The notes beneath the pieces were generated by a model. The model did no database searches. It was not told where the DNA came from and worked only from the letters and a program-made list of their open reading frames with translations. Shown here one piece after another: positions 55,101-64,000 of a stretch of 64,000 nt of DNA. A program made the translations under genes and the position numbers. Position 1 is the first letter of the stretch. Each line of letters starts with the position of its first letter. The DNA is taken from assembly GCA_902728285.1 (NCBI GenBank), contig CACVBU010000185.1:681816-745815 (forward strand). Direction: 5' to 3'. Source of the stretch: Clytia hemisphaerica (taxonomy: Eukaryota; Cnidaria; Hydrozoa; Leptothecata; Clytiidae).

Positions 55101-56811
55101 CAAGATTGACAAGTGCTATGAATTTTGACCAGTGGTAGATATGGATAATTGAGGATGATTTACGAAATTTTTTGGTTCGGTCACCTGCCTGGTTGGTATT
55201 TTACAGACCAGAATGTAAACTTAACAAAAATCATGTATTACTGATCGGCTCGTTCGATTTGATTTAATTTTGTTCCTGAATGCTGATTTGTCAAATTAAG
55301 GAGACTAGTAACAGAAAAAGTTCCTTCCCTTGAGTACTCGGTACTTTACAGACTGGTAACCAGGACCACCTTCCGGAACTCAGGAACTACTGCAGCTTTT
55401 GACTTGAAATTTACCAGTGATAGATAAGATATTGACCATCTAAGGCAGTGTACAAAATTTCAATTTTGTCACGTGAGTTGTTAGTATTTTACAGACCGGT
55501 CAGTTTTTTACCTAAACTACTCACTTTCAGCATGACTACTCGTCCGAATTCGCTGAAATTCAGGCTGCAATCTTGTATCATCAATACCTACCATTTGTCA
55601 AAATTTCAAGTATCCAAGGACTATTTATAAAAATTCGTTTTCGGGGGCGGGGCCTCTTTACCCTTCCCAAGATGCTCGAAGGATTAAGAAGCACGAGTAT
55701 AGAGCATTTTAAAATATTCTTTCAAATGTGACCAAACAAAAAATGATATAAAAGCAAGTTTGTTAAAGACGGAAGCTATATGCAATCAATTTCATCTTTC
55801 ATTTTACTAAAAAATTTTAATGTGGGAATATTTTTAAGCTTGAGAAGATTGTAAAAAGAAACAACAAAAAAACAACTAATAAAATTTAGCCAATTTTTTT
55901 TCTTTTGCTTTTTGCACCTTCCAAACGCTATTAATTGTATAAAACCAGGTTATTGACTTAAAGATTTAACTAGTCTACACAAAAGGTGAAGTGTACAAAT
56001 AATGTGTACAGGTGAGTGCATCAATGCAAGGACAAGGACAAGAAATCTTATTATGTGAATCATTAGGTCATTTCAAACATGGCATTCTAACGCTATTTGG
56101 TCATGTCTCAAAACCCATAACCCTTTCATCCAACATTTTTATCTGTTTGGATTTGATAAGGGAAGTTTAGACTGACAAAGCTACGATATCCTTAAACCGC
56201 ACAAGAGTTTAAAAAGTAAAGAAAATAGTCAGACTTACAGGGCTTTATAGCTTTCCAATAAGCGTTCGTCTAAAATATTCTCAACTGGCTCCCAGGTGTT
56301 GAATCTGAATAATAATTAGATCAATATAACTAAGAATGGAAAATCACCATGCGAATTTCCAAGGGATTTTTATAGTATTTAGTTGAGTCTAGCTGCTAGC
56401 TATTGTTAAATCTATTGGAACTTTGACGATCTATCTAGCCTTCTTCCCTGGCAATAAGAGGTTTAAAAGATGAGTGCTTGACCAGTAAAAATTATACAAA
56501 TGCTGTTTCAAGAAGGTTTACATAATCAATCACCCATTCTCCTTCCCCCTTCCTATCCTGTCCCTTTCCTAGTCAGTGACAAAAAAACAGTTGCTGTTTT
56601 GCCATCAAACTCTCTGTATTTCATGCAACCCTGTCCAGGCCACTCAGAATCTTTTCAATTGGTATTTAACCATTGAGCATCATTTCCAAAGCATCAAAGT
56701 TCATCGCCAAAATATTTTGTTTGTTGTTGAAAAATTCATTAATTAAAAAAAAGTAAGTCAGTTATACTTTGATGAATATCCTTGCCATTTAACCAAATAC
56801 TCTGCGCGTCC
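51721..56811 (-). CDS. Cbx-like (Pc class): Polycomb-class chromobox (CBX) protein, first coding exon not found
   Basis: Five exons joined on the minus strand (56768-56811, 56239-56304, 54920-55004, 52864-53084, 51721-52129), phases consistent, about 274 residues. Order: chromodomain (GRAEYLVKWQGYSSK then FNTWEPVENILDERL), basic segment GNRGKKKRRGGNVK as nuclear localisation signal, acidic and proline-rich middle, Ser/Thr-Lys linker, and a C-terminal Pc box (LTDITKGGVTVTIKE..TDKGFF). The chromodomain of Pc proteins binds trimethylated H3K27, and the Pc box recruits RING1 into PRC1. HP1 proteins lack this Pc box and carry a chromoshadow domain instead, so this is the CBX2/4/6/7/8-Pc class. The N-terminal exon (start codon and first chromodomain strand with one cage aromatic) should precede 56811 and was not located. 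Confidence 0.9.
52255..52600. repeat. Related CGCGAAATTAAA inverted-repeat element
   Basis: TAGGATAAAATTTTGCGGGA ... CCCCGCGAGAAAATTTACCC. Diverged relative of 41995-42293, in the last CBX intron. Confidence 0.55.
52864..53084 (-). CDS. Cbx-like (Pc class): CBX exon: acidic and proline-rich linker
   Basis: 221 nt, VNVKEEATEHEEEEDEG, a PPPPPP run, then IEDIEHGTEDEDVDI and TLDRLNR. Low complexity, probably disordered. Acceptor ttatgttaaag, donor gtatacat. Confidence 0.8.
53140..53192. repeat. Fragment of MITE family D
   Basis: TTTGATCAAAGTTTTTTGAAAG, GGTACCCTATTGGTAGCACTAC matches the interior of family D. Truncated, in a CBX intron. Confidence 0.55.
53251..53443. repeat. Repeat F, copy 3
   Basis: ACCGAGTTTATGTATGTGTG ... 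AAATACATAAACTCGGTA, 193 bp with complete TIRs. The best copy. In a CBX intron. Confidence 0.8.
53662..54150. mobile_element. 489-bp TIR element with 9-bp target duplication (Mutator-like length)
   Basis: Perfect 19-bp TIR TAGACTAGTAAACTAGTCG, flanked by TGGTTAAGC at 53653-53661 and 54151-54159. A second, inner inverted repeat (CGACTAGAAGCTACTTCC / GAAGTAGCTTCTAGTCGG). No transposase. In the CBX intron between the basic and acidic exons. Confidence 0.9.
54529..54840. repeat. MITE family G, C-rich interior
   Basis: TTACTCTTAGGTGCCAAATAAACGG and CCGTTTATTTGGCACTTAAGAGTA as ends. The interior repeats CCCCCCGTTTATT. About 310 bp, 79 nt from a CBX exon. A fragment is at 39231-39255. Confidence 0.75.
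54920..55004 (-). CDS. Cbx-like (Pc class): CBX exon: basic nuclear-localisation segment
   Basis: 85-nt exon, HPPGNRGKKKRRGGNVKSIT then PKKPKLEQ, with two basic clusters. Acceptor cgcatttcag, donor gttagtaa. The phase fits the chromodomain exon. Confidence 0.85.
55060..55680. repeat. Internally repeated DNA with C/G-rich ends in CBX intron
   Basis: Two related halves, each with TTTGACCAGTGGTAGATA / TTACCAGTGATAGATAAG and GTTGGTATTTTACAGACC. GCACCTTGGGGGGGGGGG at the left. No coding signal. Confidence 0.5.
56239..56304 (-). CDS. Cbx-like (Pc class): CBX exon: chromodomain end and C-terminal helix
   Basis: 66-nt exon encoding FNTWEPVENILDERLLESYK plus A-L. Acceptor ttattcag, donor gtaagtct. 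N-T-W-E-P-x-E-N-I is the signature of chromodomains. Confidence 0.95.
56768..56811 (-). CDS. Cbx-like (Pc class): CBX exon: chromodomain strands
   Basis: 44-nt exon encoding GRAEYLVKWQGYSSK (last codon split). Acceptor tttttcag, donor gtataact. Contains the second (W) and third (Y) residues of the methyl-lysine aromatic cage. Confidence 0.9.
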
Positions 56812-57255
56812 CTGAAAAAGAAAACAGTAAAAGATAAAGACTGTGGGGCAAAAAAAAAGTAGTTCTGTATTCGGAAATGCGAGTGACGAAAAAAAATCTC
56901 ACCCGGGTGGCCGGAAAAATTTTTTTTCTCCAATTTACCTTATTATTTAATTGCCGAGGTACGAAAAAATACTTAAGGTTTGATGCGCATATAAAAACGA
57001 AAACTATTGGACTGTGATTGAAATTTGAAATATTTAAGCTTTATCAAACCATTAAACAGAAAAACAAAGAAACTTTTCTCAAATAACTATTATAGTAATT
57101 AGTATAGTTACTACGAGGAACTAAAAAATATATATTTGGTTAGCTCGGCCGGGTGATGTTTTAAAAAAGATTCACCTGGCCAGTTTCCGGAAACAAAACT
57201 ACTTTTTTTTGGCCTGGCCAATAGGGAGGTTGTCAGTAGTCCGACACTTTCTAAA

Positions 57256-57920
57256 GTCTATTCACGATAAGTGTGCACTCTTTTTTTTTTACCTATAACT
57301 TTTGAAGGAATTCTTCAATCTTTATAAATTTGGTATCGTTGGAAAGATATTAGTGAGTGGAACAATTTGAAATAAAAAAATCTTTAAAAAAATTCTAAAA
57401 ATGAAGATGAAAATGAAGAAGAAAAAAATGAAGATCTTGTAGAAAAGTGCTATAACTATAATTTTCACTGAAGTGAATCCTTGATCATTGAACGTCATCA
57501 CTGTGAAAAAATTTCTCAAAAATAATCATTCAGTTAAAAGATATCAAATAAAGTTATAAGCTAATTGCCGCCTAAAAACGCTGTTTTCTGCTGTTTTTTG
57601 GGGTCAATCACTTATTAACTTTGTATCATAACTTTATATTGAATAAATATTTTAGTGAAATTTCTTCACAGTGATGACCTTCTAAGATCAAAGAATCTCT
57701 CAAGTGAAAATGAAAGTTATAGCACTTTTCTACAAGATCTTCATTTTTTTCTTCTTCATTTTCATCTTCATTTTTAGAATTTTTTTGAAGATTTTTTTAT
57801 TTTAAATTGTTCCACTTAATATCTTTCCAGCGATACCAAATTTAAAAAGATTGAAGTATTCCTTCAAAAGTTAGAGGTAAAAGAAAAAAGAGTGCACACT
57901 TATCGTGAATAGACTCTAGT
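57256..57920. repeat. Palindromic MITE family H, copy 2
   Basis: About 660 bp, ends GTCTATTCACGATAAGTGTG and exact complement. Mirror arms with GATCTTGTAGAAAAGTGCTA. Inserted inside a larger repeat: TAGTCCGACACTTTCT (57238) and its complement (58546-58562) flank it. Confidence 0.88.
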
Positions 57921-58717
57921 CCGACAGTAAAAATGCTTGACGTTGGATTTGACAAATACGTCAGTATTCCAACAATTTTTTCCAACAACGAGTAAAAATA
58001 AACAACATATAAAACGAAATATGCGAAATATGAATCGCCAAAGAGGGGACACAAATCCAAAGTTCCGACTTTGAGGTTGGGCCCCTAAACCACCTAACTT
58101 TTATTAAATTTTGGGAAGCTTATTAGGATTACTTTCAAGAGTCAAGAAATTGGATTTAGCTGTTTTACGACCCTTCTTATTTTTTTTTTTTTGGGGGGGG
58201 GGGGCTGGTTTTAAAGTTTGTGATTTACAACCCTTAACGGTGGTACCTGAAGGAGGTCATTTTTTTCCAATTTTGACCAATTTTTCGCCAATTTTCCAAT
58301 TTTTGCCGGCATAATTCTGAACATGCAAAAAGGTGCATTCTTTTTGCTATAAATTATATTTTATTGGTCCAAATAAAGCAAATTTGATTGGTCCTTTATT
58401 TCTCATTATGTCAAAATGCCACCATAATGAACTTTTATTAATATTATCTCAGTGAAAAGCCCTTTTTCAGACAAAAGTGACGTCGGAAAAAAAGACTTCT
58501 AAATTGTAAATTTATTTTATAGATTCGGACTATTTTACCGTCGGAAAAGAAAGTGTCGGACTAGTGACATGCATCCGGCAAATAATTGAAGTGTTAAAAT
58601 TTCAGCAACAAGGAATTGCGATCGACTTGGATTAATTTGACAAGGCTGAACAATTTTATCATAACTTGTTAGTTTTTGTATCTTATTCTGTAAATTACAT
58701 CTTCAATACTTCTCGAA

Positions 58718-58917
58718 ACTTGACAAAAAATTTCAAATTGATTGACGCAGTGAGCGTGAAGCACCGAGCAAGAGAAGGGAGCTCGTTTTCGTGATTTTTT
58801 ACAATTTTGAGCGATTTGCATTTCGCTGCTCAAGTCTTGAGCAGCCAAACGAGCTCCCTTCTCTTGCTCAGTGCTTCACGCTCACTGCTTCAATCAATTT
58901 GAAATTTTTTGTCAAGT
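58718..58917. repeat. 200-bp near-perfect palindrome
   Basis: ACTTGACAAAAAATTTCAAATT and the mirror AATTTGAAATTTTTTGTCAAGT. Arms ~75 bp with AGTGAGCGTGAAGCACCGAG / CTCAGTGCTTCACGCTCACT, loop ~40 bp. Could fold as a cruciform or, if transcribed, a long hairpin. Confidence 0.9.
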
Positions 58918-60061
58918 ACAAAATGTTGGAATATTCACTATAAATGTCTATAAATTCTATTTTAAGTATATAATGGTAACACGTGCGTTTGCGTAGGGTA
59001 AAATGGCGAAGTGCGAAGATCGAATTTGGAAATTTTTTTTTGAAAAATGACCCTACAAGATTTAACTATATCTTTTTATTCCATGAAGAGATTATACTTT
59101 CAAATAAAAAATATATTGACAATGAATGGATAAGCTTTCTAGAAATCTAAACATAAATTGCATAGCTTTTACCAAAAAATAGCACTTTAGGATCAGAAAC
59201 AGTCAAAAACCAGCTTTTCCCAATTTTCTTCGAGTTACAGGAATTAATTCCTTGTTTGTTTTGATCTGAAATTTACAGTAGGGGCTGGTAGGGGTGGCCA
59301 ACATGGTTCCCTTGCTCATATCAGAGGGGCCGAGACGGGGGTAAGAGAATTAAAGTTTCTAAGTAAAATCTTAATTATCACCCAAAAAATTGCCTTTTTT
59401 TTGTCCATATCTTTTAAATAGATAGTCCCAGCCTTATCCCTCCTTCAGTAAAGCTTCCCATCTCTGGTAAATCAACTCGGGTTCAATTTCGGGTGTATCA
59501 GGTTCACCCGACCTTACCTGAAATTGCTATTTTTGGAAGTCCGGTTCGTTTCCAGTAAATCGGGTTAACCCGAATTCACGGGTTGTTCAGGTTGTTGTTT
59601 TTTCGAGTATTTCGGGTTTACCTTAAAAGTCGGGAAACCCAGGTTAGTGCGCGCCTGCGCACCGAGCACTTACCTGAAGAACTCGGGTTATTGGACGATT
59701 TTGAGTGGTCCTTCGCGTCCGCAAAAATATTTTTTTCACGATCGGGAATTTAGAGCGCGCTTTTTTTCTTTCTGCGAGAGAGTTCAAGATGGAAGGTCAC
59801 GTCATTTCGTACTTCTCATTTTACTTTGACAACTGGATGAAGAAAATCGCCTTCAATTTTCCAAAGGGAATGACTATGACTGGATGAAGAAAAAAAGGTA
59901 TGCTTTTATCATTTTTTATGGAATGGAAAATCTTATTAAAAACACTTAAAAAGCTGCTTTTTCCCAACAAATTCAACTACTACAACCAACTAGTTGACCA
60001 AATGGCATCGGCTGCATCATCCGTAAGGCCAAAACAATCTACTGCTTCTTAGAAAATCTTA
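58918..60061. other. No recognised gene
   Basis: AT-rich, then a CpG-richer stretch (59640-59820) with a strong minus-strand donor (cttac|ctgaag at 59673-59674). The latter might be a non-coding CBX 5' exon, but no chromodomain start is encoded. 59480-59640 repeats TCGGGTTAACCCGAA words. Confidence 0.35.
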
Positions 60062-60725
60062 ATGAAAGAAGATATCATTATATGCACCGAAAATCGATGT
60101 GTTGACGACAGGGATTCAGATTCGCTAACCTGTGCAAAATGTAAGAGATCCATTCACTACAAATGTTGCATTCCATATTCAAACACTCAAAGCCAACAGA
60201 ACCCAGAAATACATTTGTATCAACTGCGTTGAAGTTGAACCCAAGCTGCTCGAACTGGTCCCCAAGAAGGAAAAGGCTCAACCATCGCTTCAAACGCAAA
60301 ATGAAATTAAACGCCTTCGCAGAGAAATCGACGCATGCGAAGGAATTATAAAAAGTAGTCGTGACTTTGAGGATCACCTTAAGAAACAGCTTGAAGATAA
60401 GGACGCAGATCTCCAACTCTTGAAAAATGATTTGAAAGCTGACCCCGGCCTGCATACACTCGAGTTTGCTGAAAAGAAATTCGAACGAAAGCTTGACGAA
60501 TTCAAGGACAGTATCCTGTCAACAATAAAGAACGAATGCCAACAAGCTATGAAATCGTATTCAGAAGCCACAAAATCTGGTCTCCCTCAACAACCGACGA
60601 GTGACACGAGCGGAATCAAACTTGCTATTAAACAAGCCAGAGACGAAGAGATCGCTTATGAGATGGAGAAGAGGAGAAGACATCATCGTTCACGGAATAA
60701 AAGAAGAAGAACAGGTATGCGATAA
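60062..60725 (+). pseudogene. LINE ORF1, PHD-like finger and coiled coil (frameshifted)
   Basis: ATG at 60062 opens KEDIIICTENRCVDDRDSDS, then LTCAKCKRSIHYKC, a PHD-type Cys/His pattern. Near 60160 the frame shifts and continues as IQTLKANRTQKYICINC, which supplies the last finger cysteines. A coiled coil follows (RLRREIDACEG to about KNDLKAD) with a basic C terminus (KRRRHHRSRNKRRR). The finger and coiled coil are normally one protein. Confidence 0.8.
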
Positions 60726-61128
60726 TAGTGACAAAAATAATCATACTAGGGACTGTGAATGGGCTGATCAATTAATTAAGGATTTGCATGTTTCTTCTAA
60801 GATCAAAAAAATATTTAGAATAGGTAAGAAACCAAATCGTCCACTGTTAATTTGCCTCGATAGTGAAGATGATAAACTTAAGATCATGGGAAATCTCCCA
60901 TCACTTAAAGGTAACGATACTTATAACGGCATAAGTATCACAGAAGACCTGTGTAGGTCCCAACGTGAAAAGTATAAAGAGCTATCACAACAGGCGAAAG
61001 ACCTAAATGATGACCTAGAAACCGATGAATTTATTTATCGGGTTGGAGGATCGTCAAAAAACGGCTTCGACATAAAGAAGGTGTACAACAAAACACAAAA
61101 ACGATACAACAACCCAATCAATCAATAA
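60601..61128 (+). pseudogene. LINE ORF1, C-terminal RRM-like part in shifted frame
   Basis: A second frame overlaps the first from about 60650. It has RRGEDIIVHGIKEEEQ, WADQLIKDLHV, RIGKKPNRPLLICL and ISITEDLCRSQREKYKELS, the RNA-binding module seen in ORF1 proteins of LINEs. It probably joined the coiled-coil part before a frameshift near 60680. Confidence 0.75.
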
Positions 61129-61154
61129 AACCGATCGATAACGATAACGACAGC

Positions 61155-62345
61155 TTGAATGAAAACCCACCTAACAAAAACGATTCAAAAAACACAACCA
61201 AAACAATTAGTGAACTTACTATCATCTACACATATGCAGACCAAATGACATCTAAGAAGAAAAAAGAACTTTTAAAGCACGTCGCTAATGAACAACCTCA
61301 TATAATTGCGATCACCGAAGTCAACACCAAACGGATCTCTGAGAGAAAAGATCAAGACTACTCAATTGAGAATTATTCTACACCATATAAAACTAACATA
61401 GGAATACAAAAAAAGAGAGGAATCATCATTCTAGTCCACAAGTCTATTGATCACCTCATCCTACAAATACAAACGAAAGTTGAATTTGAAGAGACTTGCC
61501 TGTTAGAAATTGCAATGGAGAACAAAGACACCATGTTACTCGGATGTCTTTATAGAAGCCCGACAAAAACTGAGACAAACATCTTCGATGAAAATAACAA
61601 GAATATGAATAAGCTCGTAAAAGATCTCTGCCTAAATCCGAAATACACTCATATATGTCTTATAGGTGACTTTAACTATAAGAAAATCGATTGGGTCCAT
61701 TGGTACTCACCTTGTGAAGAAGATAGCGACGAGGAGAAATTCCTTGATGCTTTAAGAGACTGTTTTTTATACCAACATGTCCTTGAACCGACACGGCGAC
61801 GAGTTATCGACAAACCATCAATACTCGATCTCATCCTTACAGGGGAAGAAAATCAAATTTCCGAGATAAAATACCTTGCCCCACTCCATCTCAGTGATCA
61901 CAGTGTCCTCTCCTTTAAATTCTATGGCTATTTCACAATTAAAAATGAGCTTGATAGATATCAATACAGCAAAGCCAACTACCAGTTTATGAGATCTCAT
62001 CTAAGCCATATCAATTGGTCTATCGAATTCATCCAAAAGTCGATTGAAGTTGATGTGAATGAGAGTTGGGACCTATTCCTAAAGCAAATGATCGAGCTCA
62101 GAAACCTCTATGTGCCACTTACCCAAAATAAGAACAACCTGTCAAATCAAAGGAGGAAAGGGAAGCATCCCTTAGATCCAAAAATTTGTCAGATAATTAA
62201 AGAGAAACGTAAGGCGCATAGAAAATGGATCATCTCACTTCAAAACGACGACACTGAGAGACGTAGAAGGGAGTACGTAAGATGGCGCAACGCCGCTAAT
62301 AGAGCCCTGACTCGCTACAGCAATGGTCAGATACGTGGCTTTTAA
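61155..62345 (+). pseudogene. LINE ORF2 endonuclease domain, RT missing
   Basis: APE-type endonuclease: IIAITEVN (catalytic Glu), LLGCLYRSP, LIGDFNY (Asp/Asn) and HLSDHSVL (Asp-His) all present. At the first catalytic site the usual T-N-x-D/A is T-Y-A, so the Asn is lost. After a helical linker (LDPKICQIIKEKRKAHRKW) the frame ends at 62343 at a deletion junction. 396 residues; intact ORF2 proteins of this class have about 900. Confidence 0.88.
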
Positions 62346-63069
62346 AATTTCATCCCGACAAATGTCATGTACTAACGTTAGGTAAGCCGAATATAATTAA
62401 ACATGTACATCAATACACACTCGGAGGAAATTTACTGAAACATGTACAATTCGAAAAGGATCTCGGAGTTATTGACCAAAATCTCTCATTCGACCAACAT
62501 ATATCAAACCAAGTAAAAAAGGCAAACTCAATGGCTGGTCTAATTAGAAGAACCTTCACGTATCTCACTCCTGAATTATTCCGTAAACTTTACATAACAT
62601 TTGTCAGGCCCCACCTAGAATATGCCCAAGTCATTTGGTCACCGAAACTGAAAAAACACAAAAAACTTATACTATAGAAGGTGTTCAGCGGCGCGCTACA
62701 AAAACGGTTGAAACATGTGGACGACTATGTTATGAAAGCAGACTACAAAGAATTGGAATCCCAAGTCTAAAATATAGGCGTGCGGTAAGTGATATGGTTG
62801 AGATCTTTAAACATTTAAATCACTATGAAAAATCGTGTGTTCCTAAGAAATTTAACCAACGAATAAGACCAATGAGAACACATAATTCTGAACTGGTAAG
62901 AATTTTCGGGAACGATGGTGTCCGTGGACCCCAGAGCAACTCCCTTTACTATCGGGGCATTCAACAGTGGAATAGCCTACCTGAAAAAGTAGTTAAATCA
63001 TCTACAATACAAGAGTTTAAAGAAAACCTCGGTCTAGCTTGGAAAGAGAAAATGTTTGAGTATGATTGA
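62328..63069 (+). pseudogene. LINE ORF2, C-terminal end of reverse transcriptase ORF
   Basis: WLLKFHPDKCHVLTLGKPN, FEKDLGVIDQNLSFDQHI, then VRPHLEYAQVIWSP are the thumb and C-terminal motifs of CR1/L2-like RTs. A frameshift near 62670 shifts into IEGVQRRATK...LCYESRLQRIG...RIRPMRTHN, ending with a stop at 63067-63069. No YADD-box palm remains. Confidence 0.88.
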
Positions 63070-63205
63070 AATTGTCACTATTGTTGCATATCTGTTTGAA
63101 GTTAACCTTTGTAATAAACCAAACCAATGTATGAGCGATTTATAGAGGCCCATGTGCTTGCACGGTGGCCTGGAAATCTGTAAAACATTATTATTATTAT
63201 TATTT

Positions 63206-64000
63206 ATTTTCTTAATAAATTTCACAGGGCAGGGGAAGTTGGTTTGATTCATGCTTCTTCTGATCAATCTCTTTGTCTTTTCTCAGCCTCAGAGTGTTCT
63301 TTGAACTTAAGTGTCAAAAATATATCTCAGTTATTTATCTTTGCAAGTAAGTCTATAAAGTAATCCCAATAAATTGTTTCCTGGAAATTTTTAACCTTTA
63401 GTAGAGCTAGAATATGAGAGTGTTTGTTTGGGGTGTATCTCACTAGAGTACAACACCTACTTCAACAACAACAGTCGGAATCCAGCGTGGAAATTTGTCT
63501 ACTATGACTGCTTTTTTGTCCGAACACAGTTGCATGATTTGTCATATTTTGTCTGAAGGCCAACCATCCCAAATAGTGCATCTCAGAAATCAACAATTCT
63601 TCACTGAGTCCCTTCGAATTTTTTTTTACAATCCCCTAAACTTTTACCAATTTTACCAACCGGCAACAAATAAAATTCTCAACTTCAATTGAGCTACAAT
63701 CTGAGAATGTCTGTCAGTATGTTCGTGCAGTCTGTCAGTCTGTCACTGCTAAACTTTGTTTGGGGCAGCGGGCAGGCTGGAGTCTTCAAAAATGGTTGGA
63801 TTCGGCTGAAATTTTGCACACTTGTTTCTTGGGTGAATCCCTGGTAGCCCTGGGATTTTTTGTTTTTGTTTTTTCATTTTTTCAAATTTTTGATTTTTAG
63901 GGGCATGGTCACGTGTTTTAGTCTCAAAACGAGGCTAAAAACTTTGGGACAGGCTTGAGACTTCAAAAATATTCTGATTCAGCTAAAATTTTGCACACAC
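63206..64000. repeat. Unclassified end region with a direct repeat
   Basis: GACTTCAAAAATATTCTGATTC / GTCTTCAAAAATGGTTGGATTC and TGAAATTTTGCACAC occur at 63780-63820 and 63957-64000, about 180 bp apart, so a tandem array may start here. No gene seen. Confidence 0.5.

Larger units (their letters stand above)
60062..63205 (+). mobile_element. CR1/L2-like LINE, internally deleted and frameshifted
   Basis: Non-LTR retrotransposon remnant. ORF1: PHD-like zinc finger, coiled coil and a basic tail, broken by frameshifts. ORF2: apurinic-type endonuclease intact to 62340, then a direct jump to the C-terminal end of the RT ORF, so the RT catalytic core is gone. It ends in a TTA/ATT microsatellite (63187-63205), as CR1-type elements do. 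Not capable of autonomous movement. Confidence 0.88.

Noticed and set aside
59647-59887. Short plus-strand gene in the CpG-richer stretch
   Set aside because: Two overlapping 60-codon frames with no known motif; possibly the LINE 5' end or a CBX 5' exon, but nothing supports coding.

Overview
This is nuclear DNA from a multicellular animal, most likely an invertebrate. It is AT-rich, has many spliced GT-AG introns, dense small transposons, tRNA-derived SINEs and a CR1/L2-type LINE. I cannot fix the phylum. The window carries parts of two host genes, both on the minus strand, and one decayed retrotransposon on the plus strand.

Gene 1 (40647 down to 550, running off the left edge) is a polycystin-1-family membrane protein. 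I assembled 29 coding exons by hand. Every junction is GT-AG and the reading frame stays open through all 28 junctions, giving about 2,142 residues: a signal peptide, a unique N-terminal region, several PKD repeats, a REJ module, a GAIN-like region, a GPS motif, TM1, a PLAT domain, TM2 and TM3. The remaining membrane helices lie beyond position 1.

Gene 2 (56811 down to 51721) is a Polycomb-class chromobox (CBX) protein. It has a split chromodomain, a basic nuclear-localisation exon, an acidic/proline exon and a C-terminal Pc box. Its first coding exon was not found. The two genes share orientation, with about 11 kb of repeat-rich DNA between the CBX stop and the polycystin start.

At 60062-63205 (+) lies a dead CR1/L2-like LINE: an ORF1 with a PHD-like finger and coiled coil, an apurinic-type endonuclease and the end of the RT ORF, with the RT core deleted.

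Most of the rest is introns filled with short inverted-repeat transposons (MITEs). Several have target-site duplications that can be read directly: 7-9 bp, TTAA, TTA and TA. There are also SINEs, minisatellites and a 4.5 kb fold-back element.

The most unusual feature is an intronic minisatellite at 23.2-25.5 kb. Each of its 18 units repeats the last ~30 nt of exon 12 together with its 5' splice site, and about 12 units also carry an AG 3'-splice-like site, making a row of potential 37-nt mini-exons. A second array at 36.7-37.1 kb copies the 3' splice site of exon 4. All exon calls come from reading the sequence only; no transcript or database evidence was available.
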